Assembly (NCBI RefSeq): GCF_029392895.1
Contig: NZ_CP114200.1
Coordinates: 3,999,001 to 4,063,000 of the forward strand
Source: Streptomyces sp. 71268
Lineage (GTDB): Bacteria > Actinomycetota > Actinomycetes > Streptomycetales > Streptomycetaceae
Direction: 5' to 3'
Length of the DNA stretch: 64,000 nt
Translations under genes and position numbers: made by a program
In this document: in pieces, positions 37,260 to 46,039 of the stretch
Position numbering within the stretch: the stretch's first letter is position 1
Layout of the letters: each line of letters begins with the position of its first letter
The notes under the pieces: model-generated
Database searches by the model: none
What the model was told of the DNA's origin: nothing
Seen by the model: the letters and a program-made list of their open reading frames with translations, nothing else

Positions 37260-39677
37260 ATGCGTACCGAGGATGTTCTGGCCACGATCAATACCGGCCT
37301 GTGGCGGTGGGGCAACGCCTCGACGAAGGTCACCCTCGACGCCGAGGCGGCCCGGCTCCTCGGGCTGCCCGCCGTGCCCGTCACCCTCCCGGAGGCCACG
37401 GTCCGCGCCCGGTTCCACCCCGTCGACTGGACCGAGATCAACGGCATCGTGAACCTCGCCCTGGCCGAGGGCACCCTCGCCGAGGCCAGGCTACGGATCG
37501 TGGACGAGCACGGCACCGTGTTGCGCACGGTGCGCAGCCGCACCCGGCCCATCGTGCGCGGCGAGCACTTCGAGCTGGTCGGCACCCTTGAAGAGGTCCC
37601 CGCGCTGGCCCCGGGCACCGCGGCGGCCACCCCGGTCACCGGCGACTGGCGGCGCAACCGCGAGGCGTTCCTGCTGGACGCGGGGCGCGCACTGGCCGAG
37701 GCGCAGTCCAGCGCCGAGGTGCTACGGGTCGCCGCGGGGCTCTCCATGCCCGGCTCCACCCCCGACGGCCTCGCGGTCTTCGGCGTCGAGGGCAACCGGA
37801 TCACCGTCATCGGCCATCAGGGGTACGGGGAGGACGACGAGGGGCCGTTCTTCGACATGTCGGTGGACACCGACTACCCGGCCGCCGAGGCCGTCCGCAC
37901 CGGCCGCGCGATCTACCTGCCGACCCCCGAGGACTACCGCCGTCGCTTCCCCGCCGCCTGGTCGCTCGCCCAGCCGCTCGGCCGCCACTCGTGGGCCTTC
38001 CTGCCGCTGATCGTGGCGGGCAGGACCATCGGCGCCTGGATGGGCGCCTTCAGCCAGCCGGTGTCCTTCACGCCCGACGAGCGCTCGGTGCTCACCACCA
38101 TCGCCCGGATGTTCGCGCAGGCCCTGTCGCGGGCCAGCCTGCACGACACCGAGCGCGAACTCGCCGACGGCCTCCAGCGCGCGATGCTGCCCGACCGCAG
38201 ACCGGAGGTGCCGGGCCTGACCATCGCCGCGCGGTACGTGCCCACCGGCGGCGGGCTCCAGGTCGGGGGCGACTGGTACGACGTGATCCCGCTGCCGTCG
38301 GGACGCACCGCGCTGGTCATCGGCGACGTCCAGGGACACGACGTGCGGGCGGCGGGGCTGATGGGACAGTTGCGGATCGCGCTGCGGGCGTACGCCACCG
38401 AGGGCCACCACCCGGACGCGGTGCTCTCCCGCGCCTCCCGGTTCTTCGCGAGCCTGACCGACACCGGCGGCCGGGCCAGGGCCGGCAGCGGCCCGCACAC
38501 CGAGGACGACGACAACGCCGACCCGCGCTTCGCGACCTGCCTCTACATGGAGGTGGACCCGGCCACCGGCACCCTGGACGTGGCCCGCGCGGGCCACCCG
38601 GACCCGGCCATCGCGCACGGCGACGGCACGGTCATGCTCCGCCCGACGGCGGGCGGGCTGCCGCTCGGCGTCATCCCCGACGCCGACTACCCCACGACGC
38701 GGCTCACCCTCGAACCCGACGAGACGCTGCTGGTCTGCACGGACGGCCTGATCGAGACCGGCGGCCACGACCTGCAGACCGGCTGGGAACGCATCCGCGC
38801 GGTCTTCGGCGAGCACCTGCGCGACCTGGACGACCCTGGCCGGTCGGGCGCCGACGGCTCCGCCGGGGCGGGTGTGGGCGGCCCCGCCGGGGCGGGTACG
38901 GGCGCTGGGGCGGGTACGGGCGGCACCGGTGGGGCGGGCGCGAACGGGGCCGAGCCGCGGTTGCGCAGTCAGGAGGACCTGGACGCGCTCGCCGACGCGC
39001 TGTTGCAGGCCGTCCACGGGCCGCCGTCGCACTACCGGACCGGGCCGCTGGCCGACCGCCGCGAGGACGACATCGCCTTCGTCCTGATATCCCGTGGCCT
39101 GCCGAGCCCCGAGGCGGCGGGCCCGCGCAGGCGCCGGGCGGCCATCACCGTGGCCCAGGCCCAGCCGGAGCAGATCTCGCAGGCCCGGCTCCAGCTCCGC
39201 CAGATGCTGCACGACTGGACGTCGGACGACCAGGTCGAGTCGGCCGTCCTGCTGCTGTCCGAGATGGTCACCAACGTGCTGCTGCACACCGAGGACGACG
39301 CGCTGGTGATCGCCGAGATCAGCGGCGAGCCGGGCGCGCGCCGGCTACGGCTCGACGTCGCCGACGCCAGCGACGAACTCCCGCACCGCCGCCACCCGGG
39401 CGAACTCGCCTCCTCCGGGCGCGGGCTGCTGCTGATGGAGATGCTGGCGGACTCCTGGGGCGTGGACCCACGGGGCAAGGGCAAGTGCATCTGGGTCGAG
39501 CTGCGCGAACCGGCCCCCGAACCCGCCACCGCGCCGGCCCCCCACGCCACGAGCGCCACCACCACCGCCCCGGCCCACCCACCCGCCACCGACCCCACAC
39601 CCACCCCCACGTCCGACCCGCCCCCCGCACCACAACGACCCCCCTTCCCCGAGCCGGACACGACGGCGCGGGGCTGA
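37260..39677 (+). CDS. PAS-GAF-PP2C (SpoIIE)-HATPase regulatory phosphatase
   Basis: The 805-aa protein has a PAS-like sensor (about 1-120), a GAF domain (about 135-300) and a SpoIIE PP2C phosphatase (about 310-500). The phosphatase shows GGDWYDVIPLPSGRTALVIG, DVQGHDVRAAGLMGQLR and a late REDDIAFVLI Asp. A Gly/Ala linker and an RsbW-like HATPase domain (about 625-745, SEMVTNVLLHTEDDA, GRGLLLMEMLADSWG) complete it, with a Pro/Thr tail. Such proteins carry kinase and phosphatase activities of an anti-anti-sigma partner switch in one chain. An unusually AT-rich leader precedes ATG 37260 (AGGG). Confidence 0.94.
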   Translation: MRTEDVLATINTGLWRWGNASTKVTLDAEAARLLGLPAVPVTLPEATVRARFHPVDWTEINGIVNLALAEGTLAEARLRIVDEHGTVLRTVRSRTRPIVRGEHFELVGTLEEVPALAPGTAAATPVTGDWRRNREAFLLDAGRALAEAQSSAEVLRVAAGLSMPGSTPDGLAVFGVEGNRITVIGHQGYGEDDEGPFFDMSVDTDYPAAEAVRTGRAIYLPTPEDYRRRFPAAWSLAQPLGRHSWAFLPLIVAGRTIGAWMGAFSQPVSFTPDERSVLTTIARMFAQALSRASLHDTERELADGLQRAMLPDRRPEVPGLTIAARYVPTGGGLQVGGDWYDVIPLPSGRTALVIGDVQGHDVRAAGLMGQLRIALRAYATEGHHPDAVLSRASRFFASLTDTGGRARAGSGPHTEDDDNADPRFATCLYMEVDPATGTLDVARAGHPDPAIAHGDGTVMLRPTAGGLPLGVIPDADYPTTRLTLEPDETLLVCTDGLIETGGHDLQTGWERIRAVFGEHLRDLDDPGRSGADGSAGAGVGGPAGAGTGAGAGTGGTGGAGANGAEPRLRSQEDLDALADALLQAVHGPPSHYRTGPLADRREDDIAFVLISRGLPSPEAAGPRRRRAAITVAQAQPEQISQARLQLRQMLHDWTSDDQVESAVLLLSEMVTNVLLHTEDDALVIAEISGEPGARRLRLDVADASDELPHRRHPGELASSGRGLLLMEMLADSWGVDPRGKGKCIWVELREPAPEPATAPAPHATSATTTAPAHPPATDPTPTPTSDPPPAPQRPPFPEPDTTARG

Positions 39678-40247
39678 GCGGCGACGGCCGGGCGCGGGCG
39701 GCGGCCGGGCGCTGGCGGGCTGAACGGCACCGGACGGGCGGCGCCGGGCCGGGCCCTGGCGGCCGAGGCAGCGACGGCCGGGCGGACGACGCGGAGAGGC
39801 TGGGCGGGCCACGCGGAGAGAGGGACGGGCCAGCCGGAGCGTGGGGTTCCGGCGGCGAGCGGGTGTGCCGCGGGCGTCGAACGGGCGGACAACGCCCGAC
39901 AGTTGGTCTGGACCTGAGACGGTACGACTCGGGCGCGCCGCCGCGCCAACCGGGCGCGGCACCCGGCGCCCGCCGCCACACCCCACCCGCTCACCTGCGC
40001 GCACCGGCGCCCCCGGGCCACATTCCCGGGCCGCCGACGAACATCAACGGGCCCGTCCCGCCCCGAGTCGAGCCATTTCCCGCACGGGCCGAGTGGACAC
40101 GTACGACCGATGTGCCAGAATTAATGCGCACATCCACGAGCGGACACGCACGACGTTTCAAAGCCCTGCGCCCTTACCAGGTTCAGGGTTTGGCAATACT
40201 TCCCGAACGGCTGCCCCATTTCACTGGCCCCGAGGAGAAGGGTTGTT
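39678..40247. other. 570-bp intergenic region, no gene seen
   Basis: Very GC-rich up to about 40080 (GGCGG/GGCCGGGC reiterations). It then turns clearly AT-richer to 40247 (AGAATTAATGCGCAC, ACGACGTTTCAAAG, TTTGGCAATACTTC), immediately before the methyltransferase gene. The second part is probably a long promoter/leader region of the methyltransferase-glycosyltransferase operon. Plus-strand open frames across it have no credible product. Confidence 0.5.
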
Positions 40248-41000
40248 ATGAACGACATGCATCGCGGCTCCACCGGCGCCGGCGTCCGTCATTCTCCCGT
40301 CATTCCGCCGGCCGATTCCTCGTCGAATCGCACGATGCGCGGAATCTTCGGCCAGCTCTATGAAAGCGACGCCTGGAAGCTGTTTCCCGGAAGCGCGGAA
40401 AAGAACGACGACATATCGCGTTCGGGCAGCGGATCGAGCCTGACCCAGACCACCGCCCTGCGGCGCGAACTGCCCGAACTGGTCTCGCGGCTCGGCGTCC
40501 GCAGCTTCCTCGACGTACCGTGCGGGGACTTCCACTGGATGTCCCACGTGGAACTCGACGTGGACACCTACCTCGGGACCGACGTGGTCCCCGAGGTCGT
40601 CGAACGCAACCAGCGGCGCTTCGCGCGCCCGGGCCGCGCGTTCCGCGTGCTCGACATCACCCGCGGCCCCCTCCCCCGGGTCGACATGGTCTTCTCCCGG
40701 GACTGCCTGGTCCACTTCGGCGACGCCGACGTACGAGCCGCCCTCGACAACGTGAAACGCAGCGGCTCGACCTACTTCGCGACGACCACCTTCACCGGCC
40801 GGACCAGCAACGCCGCCGACATCGAGACCGGCGGCTGGCGCTCCCTCAACCTGTGCCGCGCGCCCTTCTCGCTCCCCGCCCCGCTCCACGTGATCGACGA
40901 GCGGTGCACGGAGTCCTACGTGACCAGGGAGGGCGGGACCGAGGTCGAGCACCGCTTCGCCGACAAGTCGATCGGCGTCTGGCGCACCACCGACCTGTAA
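40248..41000 (+). CDS. SAM-dependent methyltransferase, operon partner of a glycosyltransferase
   Basis: The 250-aa protein has motif I SFLDVPCGDFHWMSHVE (about 85-100) and motif II/III around VDMVFSRDCLVHFGDADVR. A YFATTTFTGRTSN strand follows, then a C-terminal region ending in SIGVWRTTDL. GAGGAGAAGGG lies 6-16 nt upstream of ATG 40248. The adjacent glycosyltransferase gene starts 57 bp later, suggesting both modify one glycan or natural product. This pair interrupts a run of core genes and is preceded by a long AT-richer leader. Confidence 0.85.
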   Translation: MNDMHRGSTGAGVRHSPVIPPADSSSNRTMRGIFGQLYESDAWKLFPGSAEKNDDISRSGSGSSLTQTTALRRELPELVSRLGVRSFLDVPCGDFHWMSHVELDVDTYLGTDVVPEVVERNQRRFARPGRAFRVLDITRGPLPRVDMVFSRDCLVHFGDADVRAALDNVKRSGSTYFATTTFTGRTSNAADIETGGWRSLNLCRAPFSLPAPLHVIDERCTESYVTREGGTEVEHRFADKSIGVWRTTDL

Positions 41001-41056
41001 GCGCTCCCAGCCCCGGCATATCACGACGTCCATCACGATATTCGGAGCCCACGAAA

Positions 41057-42328
41057 GTGCCCTTACGTGATACCCGCATGCCCGGAATCGTCGTCGTCAA
41101 CGAGAGATACCTCCCGGACAGCGAGACCGAGCCGGCACATGTCGGCGCCACCTCGTTCTCCCGTTCCGCACTGCGCTGCCTGCGCGACGCCGGAATCTCC
41201 GCCGGAGCCATCCTCTACCGGCGGGACGAGAACATCTCACAGCCGCGCGTCGACCTCGTACACCGGTCGGGACTGCGCTGCGCCACACTCCGTTTCCACT
41301 TCGACATGAGCGCGGACGCGGTGAGCCGCGCCATCGCCACCGCTTCGGAGCTGCTCTGTGCCGAACACGGATTCAGCGGCCAGGCCATGCTCTATTACCA
41401 GACGGACGCCCTGCTGGGATTCCACCCGCCGGAACTCGCCTGCTGCGTGACCCACCACGGCCCTTTCGTACACGACTTCATGGACGTGTTCTCGGCCCAC
41501 GAGACGGCGCGGGCGTTCGGCGACGCGGCCAAGGCGTTGCACCTGTTCAAGCACCAGGAACTGGGCCTGAACCGGATGCGGTCGAACGGGCGCATGTTCG
41601 TGCTCCAACACTCGCGGCTGCAACGCGAGTACCTGGTGGGCCGGGGCGTAGACGAGCAGCGCATCCGCGCGGTACGGCCACCCATAGCGCCGCCCGCCAC
41701 GCCGGGCCCGCTGCGCGATCAGCGTGTCAGGTCGTTCGTCGAGGGCGCCGAGCTGCTGGTCTTCACCGCGGTCGCGCGCCTGGACTACTTCAAGAACGTC
41801 GAACTCCTGGTCAGCGGCGCCGTCCAGGCCCGCAAACGCGGCCTGCCGGTGCGCGTCCTGGTCGTCGGCGACGCCCCCGACGACACGGCCGCCCGCGAGG
41901 CGCTGCGCGCCCGCGTGCCGAGCGAACACGAGGCGGAGTTCCTGGCGGTCGGCAAGCTCGCCAAGAACGAGCTGTACGCCCTGTTCCACCTGGCCCGCCC
42001 GAACGGCGTCTTCGTCTGCTCGTCGCGCTACGAAACGCTGGGCATCACCCCGCTGGAGGCCGCGCTCTCCGGCGTCAGCACCCTGATAGTCGACTCCGAC
42101 AAGGTGGAGGCGAGCAGGTTCTTCCCCACCACCCACCGCTTCCTCCCCAGCACTGACGGCCTCGCCGACGCCATCGGCCACCTGACCACCCACCCCTGGG
42201 GCCTCGAACGACTCGGCGCGGCACTACGCGAGACCATCGCGCCGGAGATCTCCGAGGCCAACTTCGAACGGGACACCCTCACCGCCTGGACCCACTTCTC
42301 CCACGCGGCCCGACGAGGGGGCACCTGA
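41057..42328 (+). CDS. GT4-like glycosyltransferase
   Basis: The 423-aa protein has a GT-B-like arrangement. The N-terminal half carries HVGATSFSRSALRCLRDAG and a CCVTHHGPFVHDFMDVF segment. The C-terminal nucleotide-sugar domain has LLVFTAVARLDYFKNVELLV, RVLVVGDAPDD and VCSSRYETLGITPLEAALSG, which holds the family's E-x7-E motif. The start is GTG 41057 (GGAG upstream) or ATG 41078. Donor and acceptor are unknown. It follows the methyltransferase gene, and its end is 114 bp from the AI-2E permease stop. Confidence 0.88.
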   Translation: MPLRDTRMPGIVVVNERYLPDSETEPAHVGATSFSRSALRCLRDAGISAGAILYRRDENISQPRVDLVHRSGLRCATLRFHFDMSADAVSRAIATASELLCAEHGFSGQAMLYYQTDALLGFHPPELACCVTHHGPFVHDFMDVFSAHETARAFGDAAKALHLFKHQELGLNRMRSNGRMFVLQHSRLQREYLVGRGVDEQRIRAVRPPIAPPATPGPLRDQRVRSFVEGAELLVFTAVARLDYFKNVELLVSGAVQARKRGLPVRVLVVGDAPDDTAAREALRARVPSEHEAEFLAVGKLAKNELYALFHLARPNGVFVCSSRYETLGITPLEAALSGVSTLIVDSDKVEASRFFPTTHRFLPSTDGLADAIGHLTTHPWGLERLGAALRETIAPEISEANFERDTLTAWTHFSHAARRGGT

Positions 42329-42442
42329 CGGGGACGGGCCTCTGTAGGGGGCGGGCCTTTGGTGGGGGCGGGCCCGGGGCGGGCCCCCTGGTGGGGGCGG
42401 GCCGGGGTCGGGTGCCGGGCCGCTCCCGCCCGGGTCGCGCGG

Positions 42443-43750
42443 CTACCCCCGCCCGCCCCCACGGGGCCGCTCGTACGGGCCCCCGGCCGCGTACGGCCCC
42501 GCGTCGCGCCCCTCGGAGCCGCCCCCGCACCCCGTCACCATCGCGGCGGCGCCGGGACCGACCGGGCCCCCACCGGCCACATCCGGCCTACCGGCCCCAC
42601 CACCACCCCCGCCAGACCCACCCGAGTCGCCCGGGCCGCCCCCGCCCCCGGGGCCGCCGTCGCCCGTACCCGGGTCCGGCGCCTCGCGGCCGTAGTGGTC
42701 GCGCAGGTCGGCGACGACACCGAAGGCCGCGGCGGTGAGGGGGACGGCCAGCAGCATGCCCAGGATGCCGGCCAGGCTGGCGCCCGCCGTGAGGGTGATC
42801 ATGACGACCGCGGGGTGCATCTGCACCGTGCGGCTCTGTACCACCGGCTGGAGCACGTGGCCCTCGAGGACCTGGACGGCCAGCACCACGCCCAGTGCCC
42901 ACAACGCGATCGCGAGGCCGCCGTCGGCGAAGGCGACGAGCACGGCGACCGCGCCGGAGAGGAAGGCGCCCAGGTAGGGGATGTAGGCCCCGACGAAGAC
43001 CAGCGCGCCGAGCCCCACCGCGCCGGGCACGCTCAACACCAGCAGCCCGATGGTGATGCACACCGCGTCGATGAGCGCGATCACCGTGGTGCCGCGCATG
43101 AAGCCCTCGACGGCCTGGAAGGCCCGCCGGGCCACCGCCTCGAGCCGGGGGCCCGTACCGCGCGGCGCGTACGCGTGCAGGGTGCGCACCGCCCGGTCGG
43201 CGTCGCGCAGGAAGAAGAAGGTGAGCAGCAGCGCGAGGAACGCGGCGGCGGCCATCTGGCCGACGACGCTGAGCCCGGAGACCAGCCCGGTCGCCGCCGT
43301 ACCGCCGAACTTGTCGGCCAGCTCCCGCCCGTTGGAGGCCATGTCCTCCACGGAGTTGCCCGCGATGTCGAAGTCCCCCGACAGGTCCCGCGCCGCGTCC
43401 TTGACCGAGGCGACGATCTGGTCACCGCTGTCCACGAGGGCTTGCACGACGATGTAGACCGCCCCGCCCACGACCGCGAGCAGCGCCAGACAGGTGAGCC
43501 CGGCGGCGAGCGAGGCGTTCAGGTGCCTGCGCACCAGCCACCGGTACAGCGGACCGAGCAACGCGGAGCCGAGCAGCGCGAGCAGCACGGGCGTCACGGC
43601 GGCCTTGAGCACCACCGTGAGCCAGACGACCACCCCGGCCACGGCGGCCATCAACAGCAGCGCCCCGCACCAGGCAGCGACCCGGCGCACCTCGTACGGC
43701 AACAGGGCGGGCTCCGGCCCGCGCGGCGAAGCTGGGCGATCACTGGGCAC
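42443..43750 (-). CDS. AI-2E family (PerM-like) transporter
   Basis: The 435-aa protein has about eight TM helices in the AI-2E/PerM pattern. There are two N-terminal helices (VAAWCGALLLMAAVAGVVVW, VLLALLGSALLGPLYRWLV), a long extracytoplasmic amphipathic region with VQALVDSGDQIVASVK, then FLALLLTFFFLRDADR and GAYIPYLGAFLSGAVAVLVA. A Gly/Pro-rich cytoplasmic tail closes it. The transported substrate is unclear in most bacteria. I choose GTG 43750; the frame continues upstream into the pirin relic, which I treat as a separate pseudogene. Confidence 0.88.
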   Translation of the reverse strand: MPSDRPASPRGPEPALLPYEVRRVAAWCGALLLMAAVAGVVVWLTVVLKAAVTPVLLALLGSALLGPLYRWLVRRHLNASLAAGLTCLALLAVVGGAVYIVVQALVDSGDQIVASVKDAARDLSGDFDIAGNSVEDMASNGRELADKFGGTAATGLVSGLSVVGQMAAAAFLALLLTFFFLRDADRAVRTLHAYAPRGTGPRLEAVARRAFQAVEGFMRGTTVIALIDAVCITIGLLVLSVPGAVGLGALVFVGAYIPYLGAFLSGAVAVLVAFADGGLAIALWALGVVLAVQVLEGHVLQPVVQSRTVQMHPAVVMITLTAGASLAGILGMLLAVPLTAAAFGVVADLRDHYGREAPDPGTGDGGPGGGGGPGDSGGSGGGGGGAGRPDVAGGGPVGPGAAAMVTGCGGGSEGRDAGPYAAGGPYERPRGGGRG

Positions 43751-43851
43751 ACCCCCAGCCCACCACGCCCACCCCCACACCACCCGCCGACAGCCGCCGC
43801 GCGGGTGACGGGCCGACGCCGGGCTCACCCGGGCGCGGGCGGGTCCCGGCG

Positions 43852-43994
43852 GCCACCGGGTGAGCGACAGTCCGGGCCCGGCCGCCACCCACGAGAAGCC
43901 GCCGTCGTTGATGATCCCGCCGCAGGGCGGGTCCACGGTGTCGCCGATCGGATACGTGACCGCCTGGAAACCGCACGGGCACCAGGGCACACAA
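43852..43994 (-). pseudogene. Decayed middle fragment of a pirin gene
   Basis: Read on the minus strand, PWCPCGFQAVTY and CGGIINDGGFSWVAAGPGL align with PWHPHRGFETVTY and GGVINDGDTQWMTAGSGL of the intact pirin at 46040-47005. The metal-binding HPH is replaced by CPC, four residues are deleted in between, and homology ends near 43852. It starts exactly where the phiC31 attB lies in the Streptomyces pirin gene. I read it as the native pirin 3' part, orphaned by integration and now decaying. Confidence 0.7.
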
Positions 43995-44030
43995 TTGCAA
44001 CTCCCTTGCCAGGCAGTACTGTTGCGCCAT
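43970..44030 (+). other. Putative attachment junction (attR/attL-like) next to the integrase
   Basis: GGGCACCAGGGCACACAATTG matches the left half of the phiC31 attB as I remember it (GGGTGCCAGGGCGTGCCCTTG), with TTG at 43995-43997 in the core position. To the right the sequence leaves pirin homology and becomes CAACTCCCTTGCCAGGCAGT, presumably phage-derived. It lies 46 bp before the integrase start, where an att half-site is expected. Confidence 0.55.
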
Positions 44031-44043
44031 GGGGAGACCGGCC

Positions 44044-45774
44044 GTGATTCGCGGCATGGCCCATCACGTGGGCATCTACACGCGACAGTCCGAGCAACGT
44101 GCGAGCAGGAGCGAGGCGAGCACGGAAACGCAGTGGCACGAGTGCGTTTCCGGACTCGCCCACTGGGGGCTGGAACCGCAGTGCATCGAGCGCTACGAGG
44201 ACCTCGGCATCTCCGCCTTCAAGGACGTTGACCGCCCCGGCTACCGCCGCTTGCTCGCTGACGCTGGCGCGGGTCGGCTCAACGTCATCGTCGTGCACTA
44301 CATGTCACGGCTCAGCCGCAGGACGGCGCAGGAGACGTACGACGACCTGAGCCCGCTGCTCCGCAACGGCGTCCGGATCATCAGCGTCGGGGAGAAGCGG
44401 GAGTGCCACGCGAACAACCTCTTCGCGTTGTTCGAGCTTCTCTTCAAGCTCCAGGCCAGTCATGAGGAGAGCCTGAACAAGTCCCTCGCCATCAGGGCCA
44501 CGAAGGACCTCGAAGCTCGTCTGGGTGGCTACACCGGCAAGGCGCCGTTCGGTTTCACGCTGGTTCGCGAGACCCGGCACACCGACAGCGGGAAGCCCGT
44601 TTCCGTCAAGATCCTGACCCCGGACACCGAGCACGAGGCGCCCGTCGTCCGGCGTATCGCGGAGCTTGCCGACAACTGGATCACGGAGAACGATCCGACC
44701 GGATCCGTCTGGAAGATCGCCCGCATCCTGGAGAAGGAGGGACACCAGACGCGCGGACAGCGGACGGCCATGGCGCGGGTGGACGCCAGGTGGGACGCCA
44801 AGACAGTGAAGCGTGTCCTCGTCGACCCCCGCATCGCCGGGTTCGACGTCGAGAGCGTGTACGGCACCCGCAGGGACGGCACCCGCTCGAACACGGTCGC
44901 CGAATACCGCCTCGTACGCCGAGCCGACGGTTCCCCCGTACAGCGCTATGCGCCGATCATCTCCGCGGAGCAGTGGTACCGGATCCAGGGTTGGCTCAGC
45001 GACCGGCATCCGGGCGGCAACCCTCACTGGGACGGCAGGCCGTCGGGGCTGCTGTCCGCGATGAAGCTGTTGTTCTGCGAATGCGGCGCGATCATGACGC
45101 ACGGCGGCTCGGGCTCCAAGAAGCACTACCGATGCCGTCGGCGTGTCATCAAGCCCGGACAGCATGAGGGAGAGGTCACCATCGGCGCCCGGGGAATCGA
45201 GCAGTACCTCGCCCGACGGATCTTCGCCGTCATGCGGGTCACGGACGATGAGTCCGCACTCGCCGTTCTCGCCGAGGCCGCCAACCGCTACGCCATCCAG
45301 CGGGAGAGGACGGAGGCTCCGGAGGTGACGCAGGAGCGTGATCGGTTGATCTCGGAGCGCGCGCGCCTCCGGAGGTCCCGCGAGGCGCACCACGCCGACC
45401 GCGAGCGCGTGATGCTCAGGGGCGGATTCGTGGACGACTTCGCCCGCGAGTCATGGGGCGCAATCGAACGGGCGCTCGCGGAGCGGATGCGCTCGATCGA
45501 CGCACGCATCGCCGGGATCGGTGACGGCAAGACCGTTGGGCTGCCGTACGAGGAGTGGCTCACCACCGATACGGACCCGACCGGTCCGGGCTCGTGGTGG
45601 GACACCGCGGACTTCGAGGCGAAGCGCGCGTTCCTCCGTCTGTTCTTCGACCGCGTCAGCGTCAGCAAGGCGCGGCGCTGGGCCGGGAGGGGATTCCCGG
45701 TCGAGTCCCGTGTGACGATCGAGTGGGCCGGCGGCGTTGACCTGAGCGGCCGTCCGAAGATCGGGGTCGCGTAG
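44044..45774 (+). CDS. Large serine recombinase (phiC31-type integrase)
   Basis: The 576-aa protein has a catalytic resolvase domain with nucleophile Ser in GIYTRQSEQ, then GRLNVIVVHYMSRLSRR. The recombinase domain has SHEESLNKS, GGYTGKAPFGF and WDAKTVKRVLVDPRIAGF. A zinc-ribbon region (LLFCECGAIMTH, HYRCRRR), a coiled coil and a DPTGPGSWWDTADFEAKRAF tail follow. All blocks align with phiC31 Int as I recall it. The fourth zinc Cys of phiC31 (GTC) reads GEV here, so the ribbon may be damaged. GTG 44044 has GGGGAG at spacing 7; ATG 44029 has none. Codon third positions are relaxed. Confidence 0.9.
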   Translation: MIRGMAHHVGIYTRQSEQRASRSEASTETQWHECVSGLAHWGLEPQCIERYEDLGISAFKDVDRPGYRRLLADAGAGRLNVIVVHYMSRLSRRTAQETYDDLSPLLRNGVRIISVGEKRECHANNLFALFELLFKLQASHEESLNKSLAIRATKDLEARLGGYTGKAPFGFTLVRETRHTDSGKPVSVKILTPDTEHEAPVVRRIAELADNWITENDPTGSVWKIARILEKEGHQTRGQRTAMARVDARWDAKTVKRVLVDPRIAGFDVESVYGTRRDGTRSNTVAEYRLVRRADGSPVQRYAPIISAEQWYRIQGWLSDRHPGGNPHWDGRPSGLLSAMKLLFCECGAIMTHGGSGSKKHYRCRRRVIKPGQHEGEVTIGARGIEQYLARRIFAVMRVTDDESALAVLAEAANRYAIQRERTEAPEVTQERDRLISERARLRRSREAHHADRERVMLRGGFVDDFARESWGAIERALAERMRSIDARIAGIGDGKTVGLPYEEWLTTDTDPTGPGSWWDTADFEAKRAFLRLFFDRVSVSKARRWAGRGFPVESRVTIEWAGGVDLSGRPKIGVA

Positions 45775-45891
45775 CCGGTAACGTCGACGGGCTCTGTGCG
45801 CGGACGTGTCCGAGCGGGGCCCGCACGAGGCCCCCGGCCCACTGCCGCGACGGTGGTCGACACCGTTCAGCGGACCCCGCGGCAGGTTATT

Positions 45892-45927
45892 CGGCGGCGC
45901 CGGCCGCCCCAACGGCCGGCGCCGCCG
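45892..45927 (+). terminator. Strong hairpin after the integrase gene
   Basis: CGGCGGCGCCGGCCG (45892-45906) pairs with CGGCCGGCGCCGCCG (45913-45927). The 15-bp stem with loop CCCCAA lies in the convergent gap between the integrase and the intact pirin. Confidence 0.75.
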
Positions 45928-46039
45928 TCGCATGGCCCGGTGCGTCCGACGACGTGAGGCCGCACCCCATCGGACGCCCTGGCCTGGCTCTGGCCCCGGG
46001 CCGGACGGCCCGGGGGTGGGTCAGGGCGCGTACCGCGTC

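Noticed and set aside
43970..44030. A tRNA as integration target of the integrase
   Set aside because: No cloverleaf can be drawn; the flank is pirin-like, which fits large serine integrases.
43825..44298. Minus-strand frame across the integrase start and pirin relic
   Set aside because: Different frame from the pirin homology and antisense to the integrase catalytic domain.
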